This document shows positions 36,622-44,607 of a DNA stretch of 64,000 nucleotides, one piece after another. The DNA is taken from assembly GCA_963732635.1 (NCBI GenBank), contig CAVTAL010000019.1:62001-126000 (forward strand). Reading direction: 5' to 3'. The DNA comes from JAKFWF01 sp963732635. Lineage in GTDB: Bacteria > Pseudomonadota > Alphaproteobacteria > Rhizobiales > Hyphomicrobiaceae. Under the pieces are notes generated by a model that worked only from the letters and a program-made list of their open reading frames with translations, did no database searches and was not told the origin of the DNA. How positions within the stretch are numbered: position 1 is the first letter of the stretch; the number at the start of each line of letters is the position of its first letter. Position numbers and translations under genes: made by a program.

Positions 36622-36993
36622 TCACCGATTTCGACCAGAACCCGTTGGCTGCCGGCGCTCGGCGAGGATCGTTGACTGGCCCTTCGTTTCCGGCTCCAGA
36701 ACGACTTTCAACCGATGACCCGTTGCCTGGGCGTAGCTGCGCAGTGTCGCCAGTGACGCCCTGTGACCGCCAGCTTCGAGCCGTGCGATCGCCGACTGGG
36801 TTGTTTTCATCCGCCGCGCCACTTCCGCCTGGCTAAGATGCGACGCGCTTCGCGCTCTCATCAGCGCTTCCATGATCGCGAACTCGTCGTCGAGCGCGTC
36901 GTAGGCGTTCTGGTAGCCGGGCTGCTTGCGGAATTCCGCAAATACGTCGGCAGCCGGAACGAGCTTCGCCTTCCGTGTCTTGGTCGTGCTCAT
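36622..36993 (-). CDS. higA: HigA-like antitoxin, XRE-type HTH
   Basis: A 123-residue protein with a helix-turn-helix: SHLSQAEVARRMKTTQSAIARLE, where Q-S-A-I-x-R-L-E is the recognition helix, followed by ATLRSYAQATGHRL. The N-terminal part carries the toxin-binding region. The ATG at 36993 begins one base after the TAA of the upstream toxin gene, so translation is coupled. The toxin-first order is that of higBA-type systems. It probably represses its own promoter at the inverted repeat at 37325-37342. Confidence 0.85.
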   Translation of the reverse strand: MSTTKTRKAKLVPAADVFAEFRKQPGYQNAYDALDDEFAIMEALMRARSASHLSQAEVARRMKTTQSAIARLEAGGHRASLATLRSYAQATGHRLKVVLEPETKGQSTILAERRQPTGSGRNR

Positions 36994-36994
36994 C

Positions 36995-37319
36995 TTACAC
37001 CTCACCGGCGCGCTGATGCGCCAACCGAATTTCCCGCGGCGGCGTCTTTTGGGTCTTCTTCACGAACACCCGCACGATGACCACCCGCTGCCCAGTCCTT
37101 GTCACGTAGAAAGCGCGGGCGATGCCATCCTTGCCTTTGATCCTGAGTTCCCACAGGTCGCCGTCGATATGCTTGACGGTCTTTGGCGGCAACCGCTGCA
37201 GTCCGTGCGCGGCGACTAGCTTCGCCAAACGTTCGAAGTCTGGCTTGCATGTCGAGCGGCAATTGCAGCGTCTCGACTCTGGCCGCTTCGTGAAATTCAA
37301 TGAACCAAGGCACGATCAT
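36995..37319 (-). CDS. higB: HigB/RelE-like toxin (Gp49 family, one frame break)
   Basis: A toxin-like protein of about 107 residues of the phage-derived Gp49/RelE superfamily, which cleaves mRNA on the ribosome. Conserved parts are LPPKTVKHIDGDLWELRIKG, GIARAFYVTRTGQRVVIVRVF and FVKKTQKTPPREI. The N-terminal 25 residues (starting MIVPWFIEFHEA) are in another frame: one extra base near 37238-37245 separates them from FERLAKLVAAHG. Removal gives 108 codons. Either a sequence error or a genuine inactivation is possible; toxin genes do decay in nature, so this break is less certain to be artefact than secD. Confidence 0.8.
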
Positions 37320-37324
37320 ACGTA

Positions 37325-37342
37325 CATAGCATGCTTGCTATG
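37325..37342. promoter_or_regulatory. Candidate higBA operator
   Basis: The perfect inverted repeat CATAGCA-TGCT-TGCTATG (7-bp arms, 4-base spacer) lies 6 bases upstream of the toxin start on the minus strand. This is where a HigA dimer would autorepress. It is a pattern-based proposal. Confidence 0.55.
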
Positions 37343-37409
37343 TTCCATCAAGTGCAATGCAAGTACGCAACGACCTACCGAACTCCTCGATCGCTGAGAC
37401 CTGTTCTAC

Positions 37410-38702
37410 TCACACCATCAGCGGCGCCGCCTTGCTGGCGGCATGGCCGAACACACGCTTGTAGCGCTCGATCGCGGCGCGCGGTCCGACCGCCTTGTTG
37501 AGGTTGTCCGACAGCTTGACCGCCGGTTGGCCGTTGGCGGCGATGACCTTGCAGACGATCGAAAACGGGTCGAGGGCACCGTGCGGGGCAAGGCCGCGGA
37601 AATCGTTGGTGAGCAGAGTGCCCCAGCCGAAGCCGGTCTTGAGGCGGCCGGCGAAGTGTCGGTGGATCTGCTCGATCGTCTCGACGTCGAGCCCGTCGGA
37701 GAAGATCGCGAGCTTCTTCGATGGGTCCTGGCCGCGCGATTGCCACCATTTGATCGCCGCCTCCCCACCCTCGATCGGATCGCCGCTGTCGATGCGAATG
37801 CCGGTCCATTGGGCGAGCCAGTCCGGGGCGCGCTCGAGGAAGCCCGCAGTGCCGTAGGTATCGGGCAGGATGATGCGCAGATTGCCCTCGTAGTCCTCCT
37901 GCCAGTCGGCGAGCACCTTGTAGGGGGCGGCGGCGAGCGAGGCATCGTCATCGGCCAGCGCCGAATAGACCATCGGCAACTCGTGCGCGTTGGTGCCGAT
38001 CGCCTCGACCTCGCGGCGCATGGCGATCAGGCAATTGGAGGTGCCGAGGAATGCTCCGCCAAGCCCTTCCTGCATCGCCTGCACGCACCAGTCCTGCCAC
38101 AGGAAGCCGTGCCGCCGGCGGGTGCCGAAGTCGGCGATGCTGAGCCGTTCGAGGCGGCGCAGGCGCTCGATCTTCTCCCACACCCGCGTCATGGCGCGGG
38201 CATAGAGCACCTGCAGCTCGAACTTGCCGAGGCCGCGCAAGACGGCACGCGAGCGCAGCTCCATGATGACCGCGAGCGCCGGGATCTCCCACATCGTGGT
38301 TTCGATCCAAGAGCCTTCGAAGATCAGCTCGTACTGATCGCCCTGCCGTTCGAGGTGGTAGGCGGGAAAGCGGAAGCCTTCAAGCCAGGTCATGAAATCG
38401 GGCGAAAACATCTGCCGCTTGCCGTAGAACGTGTTGCCGCGCAGCCAGGTGCTTTCGCCGCGCGTCAGCTTCAGCGAGCGGATGTGGTCGAGCTGTTCGC
38501 GCAGCTCGCCGATGTCGATCAGCTTGGCGAGCGGCACGTGCGCCGACCGGTTGATGATGCCGAAGGTGACCTGGGTGCGCGACAGCCGTCGAAAAATCGT
38601 CTGCGCCATCAACAGCTTGTAGAAGTCGGTGTCGATCACCGAGCGCACGATCGGATCGATCTTCCAGGTGTGATTATAGACGCGGGCAGCAAGATCGGTC
38701 AC
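37410..38702 (-). CDS. pncB: Nicotinate phosphoribosyltransferase
   Basis: A 430-residue enzyme of NAD salvage that turns nicotinate and PRPP into nicotinate mononucleotide with ATP use. Family marks: IDTDFYKLLMAQTIF, TNAHELPMVYSAL (with the His that is phosphorylated), IRIDSGDPIEGGEAAIKWW and FSDGLDVETIEQIHRHF, GFGWGTLLTNDF. Length is normal. It is transcribed alone, downstream of the higBA locus on the same strand and divergent from the methyltransferase gene. Confidence 0.96.
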   Translation of the reverse strand: MTDLAARVYNHTWKIDPIVRSVIDTDFYKLLMAQTIFRRLSRTQVTFGIINRSAHVPLAKLIDIGELREQLDHIRSLKLTRGESTWLRGNTFYGKRQMFSPDFMTWLEGFRFPAYHLERQGDQYELIFEGSWIETTMWEIPALAVIMELRSRAVLRGLGKFELQVLYARAMTRVWEKIERLRRLERLSIADFGTRRRHGFLWQDWCVQAMQEGLGGAFLGTSNCLIAMRREVEAIGTNAHELPMVYSALADDDASLAAAPYKVLADWQEDYEGNLRIILPDTYGTAGFLERAPDWLAQWTGIRIDSGDPIEGGEAAIKWWQSRGQDPSKKLAIFSDGLDVETIEQIHRHFAGRLKTGFGWGTLLTNDFRGLAPHGALDPFSIVCKVIAANGQPAVKLSDNLNKAVGPRAAIERYKRVFGHAASKAAPLMV

Positions 38703-38966
38703 GGCGGTCTCCGGGCGGATTGTGCCGGCACAAGCGGCGTTCCCAAGTGGGCCAACCTAAGCCGTGGAGGGGAATGGCGAAAGGGGGCTTGGGCTGGATC
38801 GGTGTTTGCTCCCGCGCGTGAGCGATCGCCAATCGCGATCATTGCATGCTTTACCTTCCCTGACGGGGCGCGTATTGCCAGAAAGCGTGTGGTTTGGCCT
38901 CATATTGGTTGAGTTGTGAGTGGTATCAAGCGATGGCAGGGCACGGCGACGCCGGACGGGGGATCG

Positions 38967-39653
38967 ATGTCATCGGGTGATTCAAAATCGTTATGGTCGG
39001 CCGAGCTTTCGGCGGCATACGAGGACGCGAACTACGGTCCCGGTCTCGCCGGTTCGGTGCTGCGCCGCAGCCACGCGCTGGTTGAGGACGCGTTCGGGCC
39101 CGACCAGCACTTCGGCCGGGTGATCGAGGTCGGCGCTGGCTCCGGTATCCATCTGTCGTTCGTCCGGCACAGCTTCGACGAATATGTCATGACCGACGGC
39201 AGCGATGCGATGCTGCAACATATCCCGCGCGAGCGGATCGCGCGCGCGCGCGGCCGCGTCGTACTGCAGAAGGCCGACTGCACCCGTCTCGACGTCGCCG
39301 ACAACAGCTATGACCGGCTGATCGCGACCCACGTACTCGAACACGTGCCCCGTCCGCACGAGGTGCTGCAGGAATGGGCCCGCGTCGTCCGGCCCGGCGG
39401 TACGTTGAGTATCGTGCTGCCATGCGATCCGGGCATCGCGTGGCGCCTCGGCCGCTATTTCGGACCACGTGCCTCGGCCAGGAAGCGTAACATCGACTAC
39501 GACTATGTCATGGCACTCGAGCATATCAATTCGATCACCAATCTCGTCGCGATCACCCGCCACCACTTCGCTAACCGTCACGAGATGTGGTGGCCACTGC
39601 GCATTCCGTCGAGCGATCTGAACCTCATCTTCGCCGTGAACATCGTCAAATGA
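38967..39653 (+). CDS. Class I SAM-dependent methyltransferase
   Basis: A 228-residue methyltransferase. Motif I is VIEVGAGSGIHLSFV, motif II/III carries EYVMTDGSDAML and QKADCTRLDVADNSYDRLIATHVLEHV, then VVRPGGTLSIVLPCDPG. It may modify a sugar or a lipid: the gene stops within ATGA shared with the flippase-like gene, and two glycosyltransferase-type genes follow. The ATG at 38967 has GGGGGA 5 bases upstream and is preferred over the GTG 17 codons earlier. The substrate is an inference. Confidence 0.88.
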   Translation: MSSGDSKSLWSAELSAAYEDANYGPGLAGSVLRRSHALVEDAFGPDQHFGRVIEVGAGSGIHLSFVRHSFDEYVMTDGSDAMLQHIPRERIARARGRVVLQKADCTRLDVADNSYDRLIATHVLEHVPRPHEVLQEWARVVRPGGTLSIVLPCDPGIAWRLGRYFGPRASARKRNIDYDYVMALEHINSITNLVAITRHHFANRHEMWWPLRIPSSDLNLIFAVNIVK

Positions 39654-40012
39654 AGCCTTGGTTGGTTTCGCACCTGCTGATCATCTACTGCGTGCTGGCG
39701 CTCGCCGCCGGCCAGATCCTGTTCAAGGCACTGAGCGGACGATCGACGAGCTTCGCCGAGATTGTCGCCGATCGGACCTCGCTGCTGATGCTGATGGCGG
39801 CGCTCGCCATCTACGGCAGTTCGACGCTGGTGTGGATCGTGGCCCTGCGGACGGTGCCGCTGAGCTACGCCTACATGTTCATGGCGGCCGGCTTTGTCAT
39901 CGTGCCGCTGGCCGCCCGGTACTTCTTCCAAGAGCCACTATCGCCGCGCTTTCTGGCTGGCGCGCTCGTCGTCGCGGTGGGCGTCTGGCTGACCGCCGGA
40001 GCTTCGCGCTAG
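39650..40012 (+). CDS. Small EamA/SMR-type membrane protein, flippase-like
   Basis: A 120-residue protein with four membrane helices (LLIIYCVLALAAGQILFKAL, LLMLMAALAIYGSSTLVWIV, VPLSYAYMFMAAGFVIVPLAA, FLAGALVVAVGVWLTAG). It has the size and fold of small multidrug resistance or half-EamA proteins, including ArnE/ArnF-type undecaprenyl-phosphate-sugar flippases. The ATGA overlap with the methyltransferase shows translational coupling. Given the neighbouring glycosyltransferases, transport of a polyprenyl-linked sugar is more likely than drug export, but this is inference. Confidence 0.8.
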   Translation: MKPWLVSHLLIIYCVLALAAGQILFKALSGRSTSFAEIVADRTSLLMLMAALAIYGSSTLVWIVALRTVPLSYAYMFMAAGFVIVPLAARYFFQEPLSPRFLAGALVVAVGVWLTAGASR

Positions 40013-40016
40013 GCGC

Positions 40017-41938
40017 TCAAGTGCCGTCCGACCGCTGCGGCTTGACCAGCAGGAGCGGGAGCAGGAGGAGGGCTATCATCACCACGGCAAACTGGTAGCG
40101 AAAATCGGGCGATCCGATCAAAACCGCGAGTGAAGCGGTATTGAGCCATGCCGGCAATGCCAGCAGGCCCACGTCCCACCGCCGCATTGAGAGCATCAGC
40201 GCGATCACGAGGATCGACATCAGGATCAGTGGCAACGCTGGACGCCAGAACAGCCAGACCTGTGAACTCTTCGTTGTGAACTCAAAAATCTGGCGCACCG
40301 TCGCCGTCAAACCTGGCAGCTTGGGTTGAAACACAAGACCAAGTGCCGTCGCCTCCGGCATTTGGGAGATCTCCATCGGTACAAGCCCAATATAGTTCTG
40401 GCCGCGCGGTAACATCTTCCACAACATGCCGGTCACGCACGCTTGATGCTCAAAGAAAACCGCCGGCGCGCTGAAAATCAGTGCCAGGGCAAGCCGGTTG
40501 AATTTCGTGTAGGATGCACCCAATGCATTGAGATTTGTCTGTTTTTCAAAGAATAATGGCACGACGCTTTCGCAGTCGTATTTCTTGTCCCATAGCGAAA
40601 GTGGCATCACGCTTTCGACCAATTCGAGATCTTCCTTGGCGGAAATGGTATGGGCGCGTGCGTAAGCGCCGATGACGTGCATGGCGTTGATGGCACGATA
40701 GTGGTTGCCGAGCGTCGGAATGCCGGACACGGGCAGGATCACGAACTTCAGAACAAGCGGCAGAAGCACCATCGGCGCGGCGACGCACGCCAATCTCGAC
40801 CAAGGCAGATTGCGGTACAACGTGGCTAGCAGAATGGGGAAGACAAAGGCCAACGGCAGCATGTTGTGCCGCGAAAGACTGGCGCCGAGAACGGCTACCA
40901 CCAAGAACAGACCGAACTTGCGGCTTGCCAATGCCGCTCCTCGTGTGCGCACGAGGATCAGACAAGCGATCAACAGCAGGACCGCGACGCCGGCGAACAG
41001 AACATCCTTCCACAGCACCGTTGCCATCAGGTAGTTCGCAGGCCATAGCGCGACCGCGAAACTCACCGAACGAAGTGCCTTCAGGGATACTCCCCAGTTG
41101 CGAAGCTCCGCCAAGGTGAACCCAATTGCCAGACCAAGGAGCAAGGCTTGGATGCCGACGGCGAGCGCCGGCGAAGGCCAAATGCGCACCACGGACCACA
41201 CGAATGCCGCGTGCAGTGCGGTATGACTGTCGCTGAGCTCGCCGGCTGTTGCCGCTCGCCATTCCTCAATCGAATCCGGTGACATCTGTCCGGGCCAGAA
41301 TGCGAGCAGCGCCAGGAAGTAGACGATGATTGACGGTGCGGCGAGCAGCAGGCCTTGGCGCCGTTGCCCCGGTGGGAATGGCACCGACGATGGGGAGCGA
41401 AATTGTAGATCAATTGTGGTGGCTGTGTGTTTGGCGGCGGTTACCAGCCCGACGCAAAACGCAACCAGTAATGCCCAAGTGACAAGAAATTCGACAAACC
41501 GCAATTTATCGAACACCACGACATCACCAGCCGACTTGGAAAGCTCGATCTCCTTGCGGTCATTTACCTCGGCATAAAGATCGTAATCAGTTGTGGTGCC
41601 ATTTGCGGTCACGCGAACATTGCCTGAATGATTATGCGTGACGAAAGCCAATCGCGCACTGGGCTCGAGGAGCCCGGTCCACGTAAAAGTTGCTGGTTGC
41701 GATTGGTAGGAGATTATGGCCTCGCCGCGCTTCTCCCACCCGCGCGGGACCCTTGCCAACCCATCAGAGGCTGTGAGCGCCTGGCCGTGCCAATGCTCAA
41801 GATCCAGACTTCCGATGCGCGGGCCATGGGATTGCGCGTACCGATCGCCTCGATGTCAATCCGTGACTGCTGATAGAAGATTGGCCGGGTTGGCAGACAA
41901 GTGGTCATCACCGAACCTGCCAACACGGCCAGCAGCAA
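40017..41938 (-). CDS. GT-C-like polytopic membrane protein (one frame break)
   Basis: A protein of about 640 residues: N-terminal membrane helix (LLLAVLAGSVMTTCLP), a beta-rich extracytoplasmic domain (TFTWTGLLEPSARLAFVTHNH, VRVTANGTTTDYDLYAEV), then ten or more helices including FWPGQMSPDSIEEW, followed by HTALHAAFVWSVVRIW. The D-S-IEEW and H-x-A pattern after the second helix resembles GT-C glycosyltransferases of the DUF6020 type. The first 55 codons are in another frame; the break is near 41815-41825 and fits one missing base (or two extra). The first codon is uncertain (TTG at 41938). It ends 4 bases after the flippase gene, convergent to it. Confidence 0.7.
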
Positions 41939-42051
41939 GAGCCTTGGCTCAAGCGCGGCAACTCGTCGAAATCAGCCGCCCGCCAGCCGTCGTCAGCAAC
42001 AGACCAACACGCGACCTTGTCAGCGCCGATATCAGCGCCACCAGCAGTGCT

Positions 42052-43164
42052 CTAAGACTGGACAAGGTCGGATCGTCCTTGCTGATCACTTATGGGCGTC
42101 GCTGCCGCCACCGTTCCCTGCGGCTCGCGCGCGCCGCCGAGCATCGGGTGCAGCGGCTCGCGCGGCGACATGGCGATGTCGTAGTTGAGGAAGGCGAGCA
42201 GCAGCTGGAAACCCAGCAGCAGCGGCACCGCCGCCAGCATCACCGTGCCCGTCGTCGCCGCGACGCCGCTCGTGGCGCTTGCGATCCACGAATAGACGCC
42301 GAACAGAATTCCGAACAGGGTCAGCACCAGCCCGGACGCGAGTTCGATCGATCCCATCGAGAAATCACGGATGAAGTAGCGGTAGAGAACGCGCAGGCAG
42401 GTGTTGCGGGCATGTCCGCGCAGGAATGGGCCGAGGATCCTGCTGATGGTGAGATTGCTCGTCTCGTCGCCGTAGATCGCCCGGATCGGCAGGTCGATCA
42501 CCTTGGCGCGCAACAGCCCCAGGTGAAACAGCAGGTCGCTTTCGAAAAAGAAGCGCTTGTTGATGCGGGCGGGGTCCAGCAGCTCGCCGATCGAACGGTG
42601 GATCGCGATGAAGCCGTTGGTCGGGTCCATCACGTCCCAGTAGCCGGTCGACAGCTTGGTCAGGAACGACAGCGCCAGGTTGCCAAACAGCCGCAGGCGC
42701 GGCATCGCGCGCGCATTGGACAGGAAATAGAACCGGTTGCCCTTGACGTAGTCGGCGCGGCCGTCTGCGATCGGGCGTACCAGCGACGGGATCAGGCTGG
42801 TGTCCATCTGGCCGTCGGCATCGACCTTGACGATGATCCGCGCGCGCCGTCGCAGGGCCTCGGCCATGCCGGTCAGAAAGGCCCCGCCGACGCCCTGATT
42901 GACGTCATGGCGCAGCAGTACGACGCGCGCATCGGTGCAGCCAGCCACGACTTCCCAGGTCTTCTCCGGGCATGCATCGTCGACGACGACGATCAGCTCA
43001 ACCTCCGGCCCGATCGCCGCAATGACGCCGAGGATCGACGCCGCGGCGCGATAGGCCGGGATCACCACGGCAATGGGACACTCAGGCTCCAGGACGGCTC
43101 CCCCCGTGATGGGCCGGTATCGGCCGATTGCTCCGTTCCAAGAGCCCGCGCTAACAGCAAACAC
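42052..43164 (-). CDS. Glycosyltransferase family 2, GtrB/DPM1-like
   Basis: A protein of about 370 residues. The GT-A domain has IAVVIPAYRAAASI, ELIVVVDDACPEKTW, HDVNQGVGGAF and IVKVDADGQMD (DxD metal site). MDPTNGFIAIHRS and KRFFFESDLLFHLGL are acceptor-side motifs. Two C-terminal helices (ELASGLVLTLFGILFGVYSW and VMLAAVPLLLGFQLLLAFL) are those of polyprenyl-phosphate sugar transferases such as GtrB or DPM1. The start is uncertain: GTG 43164 is used here. It lies upstream of the GT-C-like gene on the same strand with a 113-base gap, so the two are likely to work together. Confidence 0.85.
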   Translation of the reverse strand: MFAVSAGSWNGAIGRYRPITGGAVLEPECPIAVVIPAYRAAASILGVIAAIGPEVELIVVVDDACPEKTWEVVAGCTDARVVLLRHDVNQGVGGAFLTGMAEALRRRARIIVKVDADGQMDTSLIPSLVRPIADGRADYVKGNRFYFLSNARAMPRLRLFGNLALSFLTKLSTGYWDVMDPTNGFIAIHRSIGELLDPARINKRFFFESDLLFHLGLLRAKVIDLPIRAIYGDETSNLTISRILGPFLRGHARNTCLRVLYRYFIRDFSMGSIELASGLVLTLFGILFGVYSWIASATSGVAATTGTVMLAAVPLLLGFQLLLAFLNYDIAMSPREPLHPMLGGAREPQGTVAAATPISDQQGRSDLVQS

Positions 43165-43863
43165 GCTGCCGCGCAATCGTGTGGAAGGGCTGTTCAATGC
43201 TGGCACATGGGCAAACACACGACGGCTGTCATCGAGGTGACCAGCGCACGGCTGTCCGGTGCGAATTCTTTGATGCACCATGCGGCAGCCGCGCTGGCGC
43301 TGGCCGCGGCACCTGAAGTTCGAGCAGAGGCGCCGCGGGGAAACCACACGCGGTGCATGTCGCTGACGCGCGGAGGGAGGTTTCTGGCCGAGACCATGCC
43401 GGACAGCCGCGGCTGCACCGGGAGAAATCGGGGCAGCCCTTCTCAAATACCTGCACGAAGACGTAGCGACAGTTGGAGGGGACAACTGTCGATTTGGCGA
43501 ATAATGAGTAGTTACAATGTGATGGTCCAAATCGGCAATTGTCCCGGAAAGCCACTTCCGAAGCGTGCCCTCGATGACGCGGAACATGTGCAGTATCGCA
43601 CGGGGGGCTCGAAAAGTGGCAAACTTTGAGGCAAGTCGGCCTCCAGTGTTTGTGGTCACAGTCAGCGATGGCAAACATCAGCCGTTATCTTGCGCAATCG
43701 AGGGCATGAGCGTAAAGGTGGGGATCGTTTTTTGACCAGATAATCAGGACGTCGTCCCCAGCGCGCTGGGTCAAGGCACCGAAAATCTCCAAAATCCGAC
43801 CAAAAACGCGGTGGCGCGCAAGCGTCCGCCCGCACTTAGTCCCATCACAGAATTGGAAATGTC
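43165..43863. other. Long intergenic region upstream of GT2 and cspA
   Basis: About 700 bases without a convincing gene on either strand. Short frames here have odd amino-acid composition and no motif. It holds the control regions of the divergent GT2 and cold shock genes, plus the inverted repeat at 43468-43490. It might also hide a decayed 5' part of the GT2 gene, since the minus-strand frame stays open for about 500 bases beyond the chosen start. Confidence 0.5.
43468..43490. promoter_or_regulatory. Perfect inverted repeat, possible operator
   Basis: GACAGTTG-GAGGGGA-CAACTGTC is an 8-bp dyad with a 7-base spacer (23 bases, about two helical turns). It lies about 300 bases upstream of the GT2 start and 370 before cspA. 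The geometry suits a dimeric regulator; the identity is unknown. Confidence 0.4.
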
Positions 43864-44073
43864 ATGCAAATCGGCACCGTTAAGTTCTACAACGACCAAA
43901 AGGGCTACGGCTTCATCCAGCCTGAAGACGGCAGCAAGGACGTGTTCGTTCACGCCACGGCGCTTGAGCGCGCTGGCATGCGCGCCTTGTCGGAAGGCCA
44001 GAAGGTATCGTTCGATACCGCGGCCGACAGCCGTTCAGGCAAGATTTCGGTGAACAACATCCAGGCCGCCTGA
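43864..44073 (+). CDS. cspA: Cold shock domain protein
   Basis: A 69-residue single OB-fold RNA chaperone. The two RNA-binding motifs are KGYGFI (RNP1) and VFVHA (RNP2), with the opening GTVKFYN. It is complete and has a strong terminator 36 bases downstream of its stop. Like other family members it may be controlled through its long leader, but the sequence shows no certain thermosensor. Confidence 0.96.
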   Translation: MQIGTVKFYNDQKGYGFIQPEDGSKDVFVHATALERAGMRALSEGQKVSFDTAADSRSGKISVNNIQAA

Positions 44074-44108
44074 CCTGGATGCGTGCCGGCAGTTCGGCAC
44101 GCGAGTTT

Positions 44109-44136
44109 GGCCGTCCCCTCGTGGGGCGGCCTTTTT
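44109..44136 (+). terminator. Rho-independent terminator of cspA
   Basis: The stem GGCCG(T)CCCC / GGGGCGGCC with a TCGT loop is followed by five T residues. Confidence 0.88.
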
Positions 44137-44146
44137 CGTTTGACCG

Positions 44147-44410
44147 TCAGTGCAGTCGCTTGGGCTCGTCGGCGGTCAGAAATGGACCGATCCCTTCCAG
44201 TTCGAGCGCCGAAAGCGCCTCCTGCAGGGCCGCCTTGTCGGTGGTAAACCTGTCGTCCCAGACCGTCGACGTGCCCTGCTGATCGACGATTTCCAAGACC
44301 CAGCTTTCTTCTTCGCCACCACGATAGATGTGAATTTCGACGCTTGCACCCTCGCGTTCCACGGAACGGCAAAGCGGCGACACCTCGATTTCAAAGTCCT
44401 CGTCTTCCAT
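44147..44410 (-). CDS. Small conserved acidic protein
   Basis: An 87-residue protein with a beta-rich pattern (FEIEVSPLCRSVEREGASVEIHIYRG, SWVLEIVDQQGTSTVWDD) and a helix at the end (DKAALQEALSALELEGIGPF). It is acidic, with no membrane segment. I recognise it as the type of short conserved hypothetical found in Hyphomicrobiales but know no function. The gene ends 11 bases from the cspA terminator on the opposite strand. Confidence 0.65.
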   Translation of the reverse strand: MEDEDFEIEVSPLCRSVEREGASVEIHIYRGGEEESWVLEIVDQQGTSTVWDDRFTTDKAALQEALSALELEGIGPFLTADEPKRLH

Positions 44411-44607
44411 CGGACCAATCTCCGGTCATCAGTCGGTGTCTGATCCTAGCACCAGTCGACCTGAGCGATGAAGGCCGTATTGTATCCGACTGGGTTCCTC
44501 CACCTGTGTTTCCGGCCAAATGCGACACGCCCACGACTGGCATCCGGAGACTTGCCCCACGGCAGTTCGGTTTGATTGCCTAGACTGGAATTCCACTCCT
44601 TCCCCCT

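Noticed and set aside
37443..38912. A 489-codon plus-strand frame opposite pncB
   Set aside because: pncB is complete and conserved; the opposite product has no recognisable domain.
39650..40012. EmrE-type multidrug efflux pump
   Set aside because: The size fits, but coupling to a methyltransferase and closeness to glycosyltransferases make a lipid-sugar flippase more likely.
41716..43629. A 637-codon plus-strand frame opposite GT2
   Set aside because: GT2 motifs are certain on the minus strand, and the plus-strand product is Arg/Gln-rich noise.
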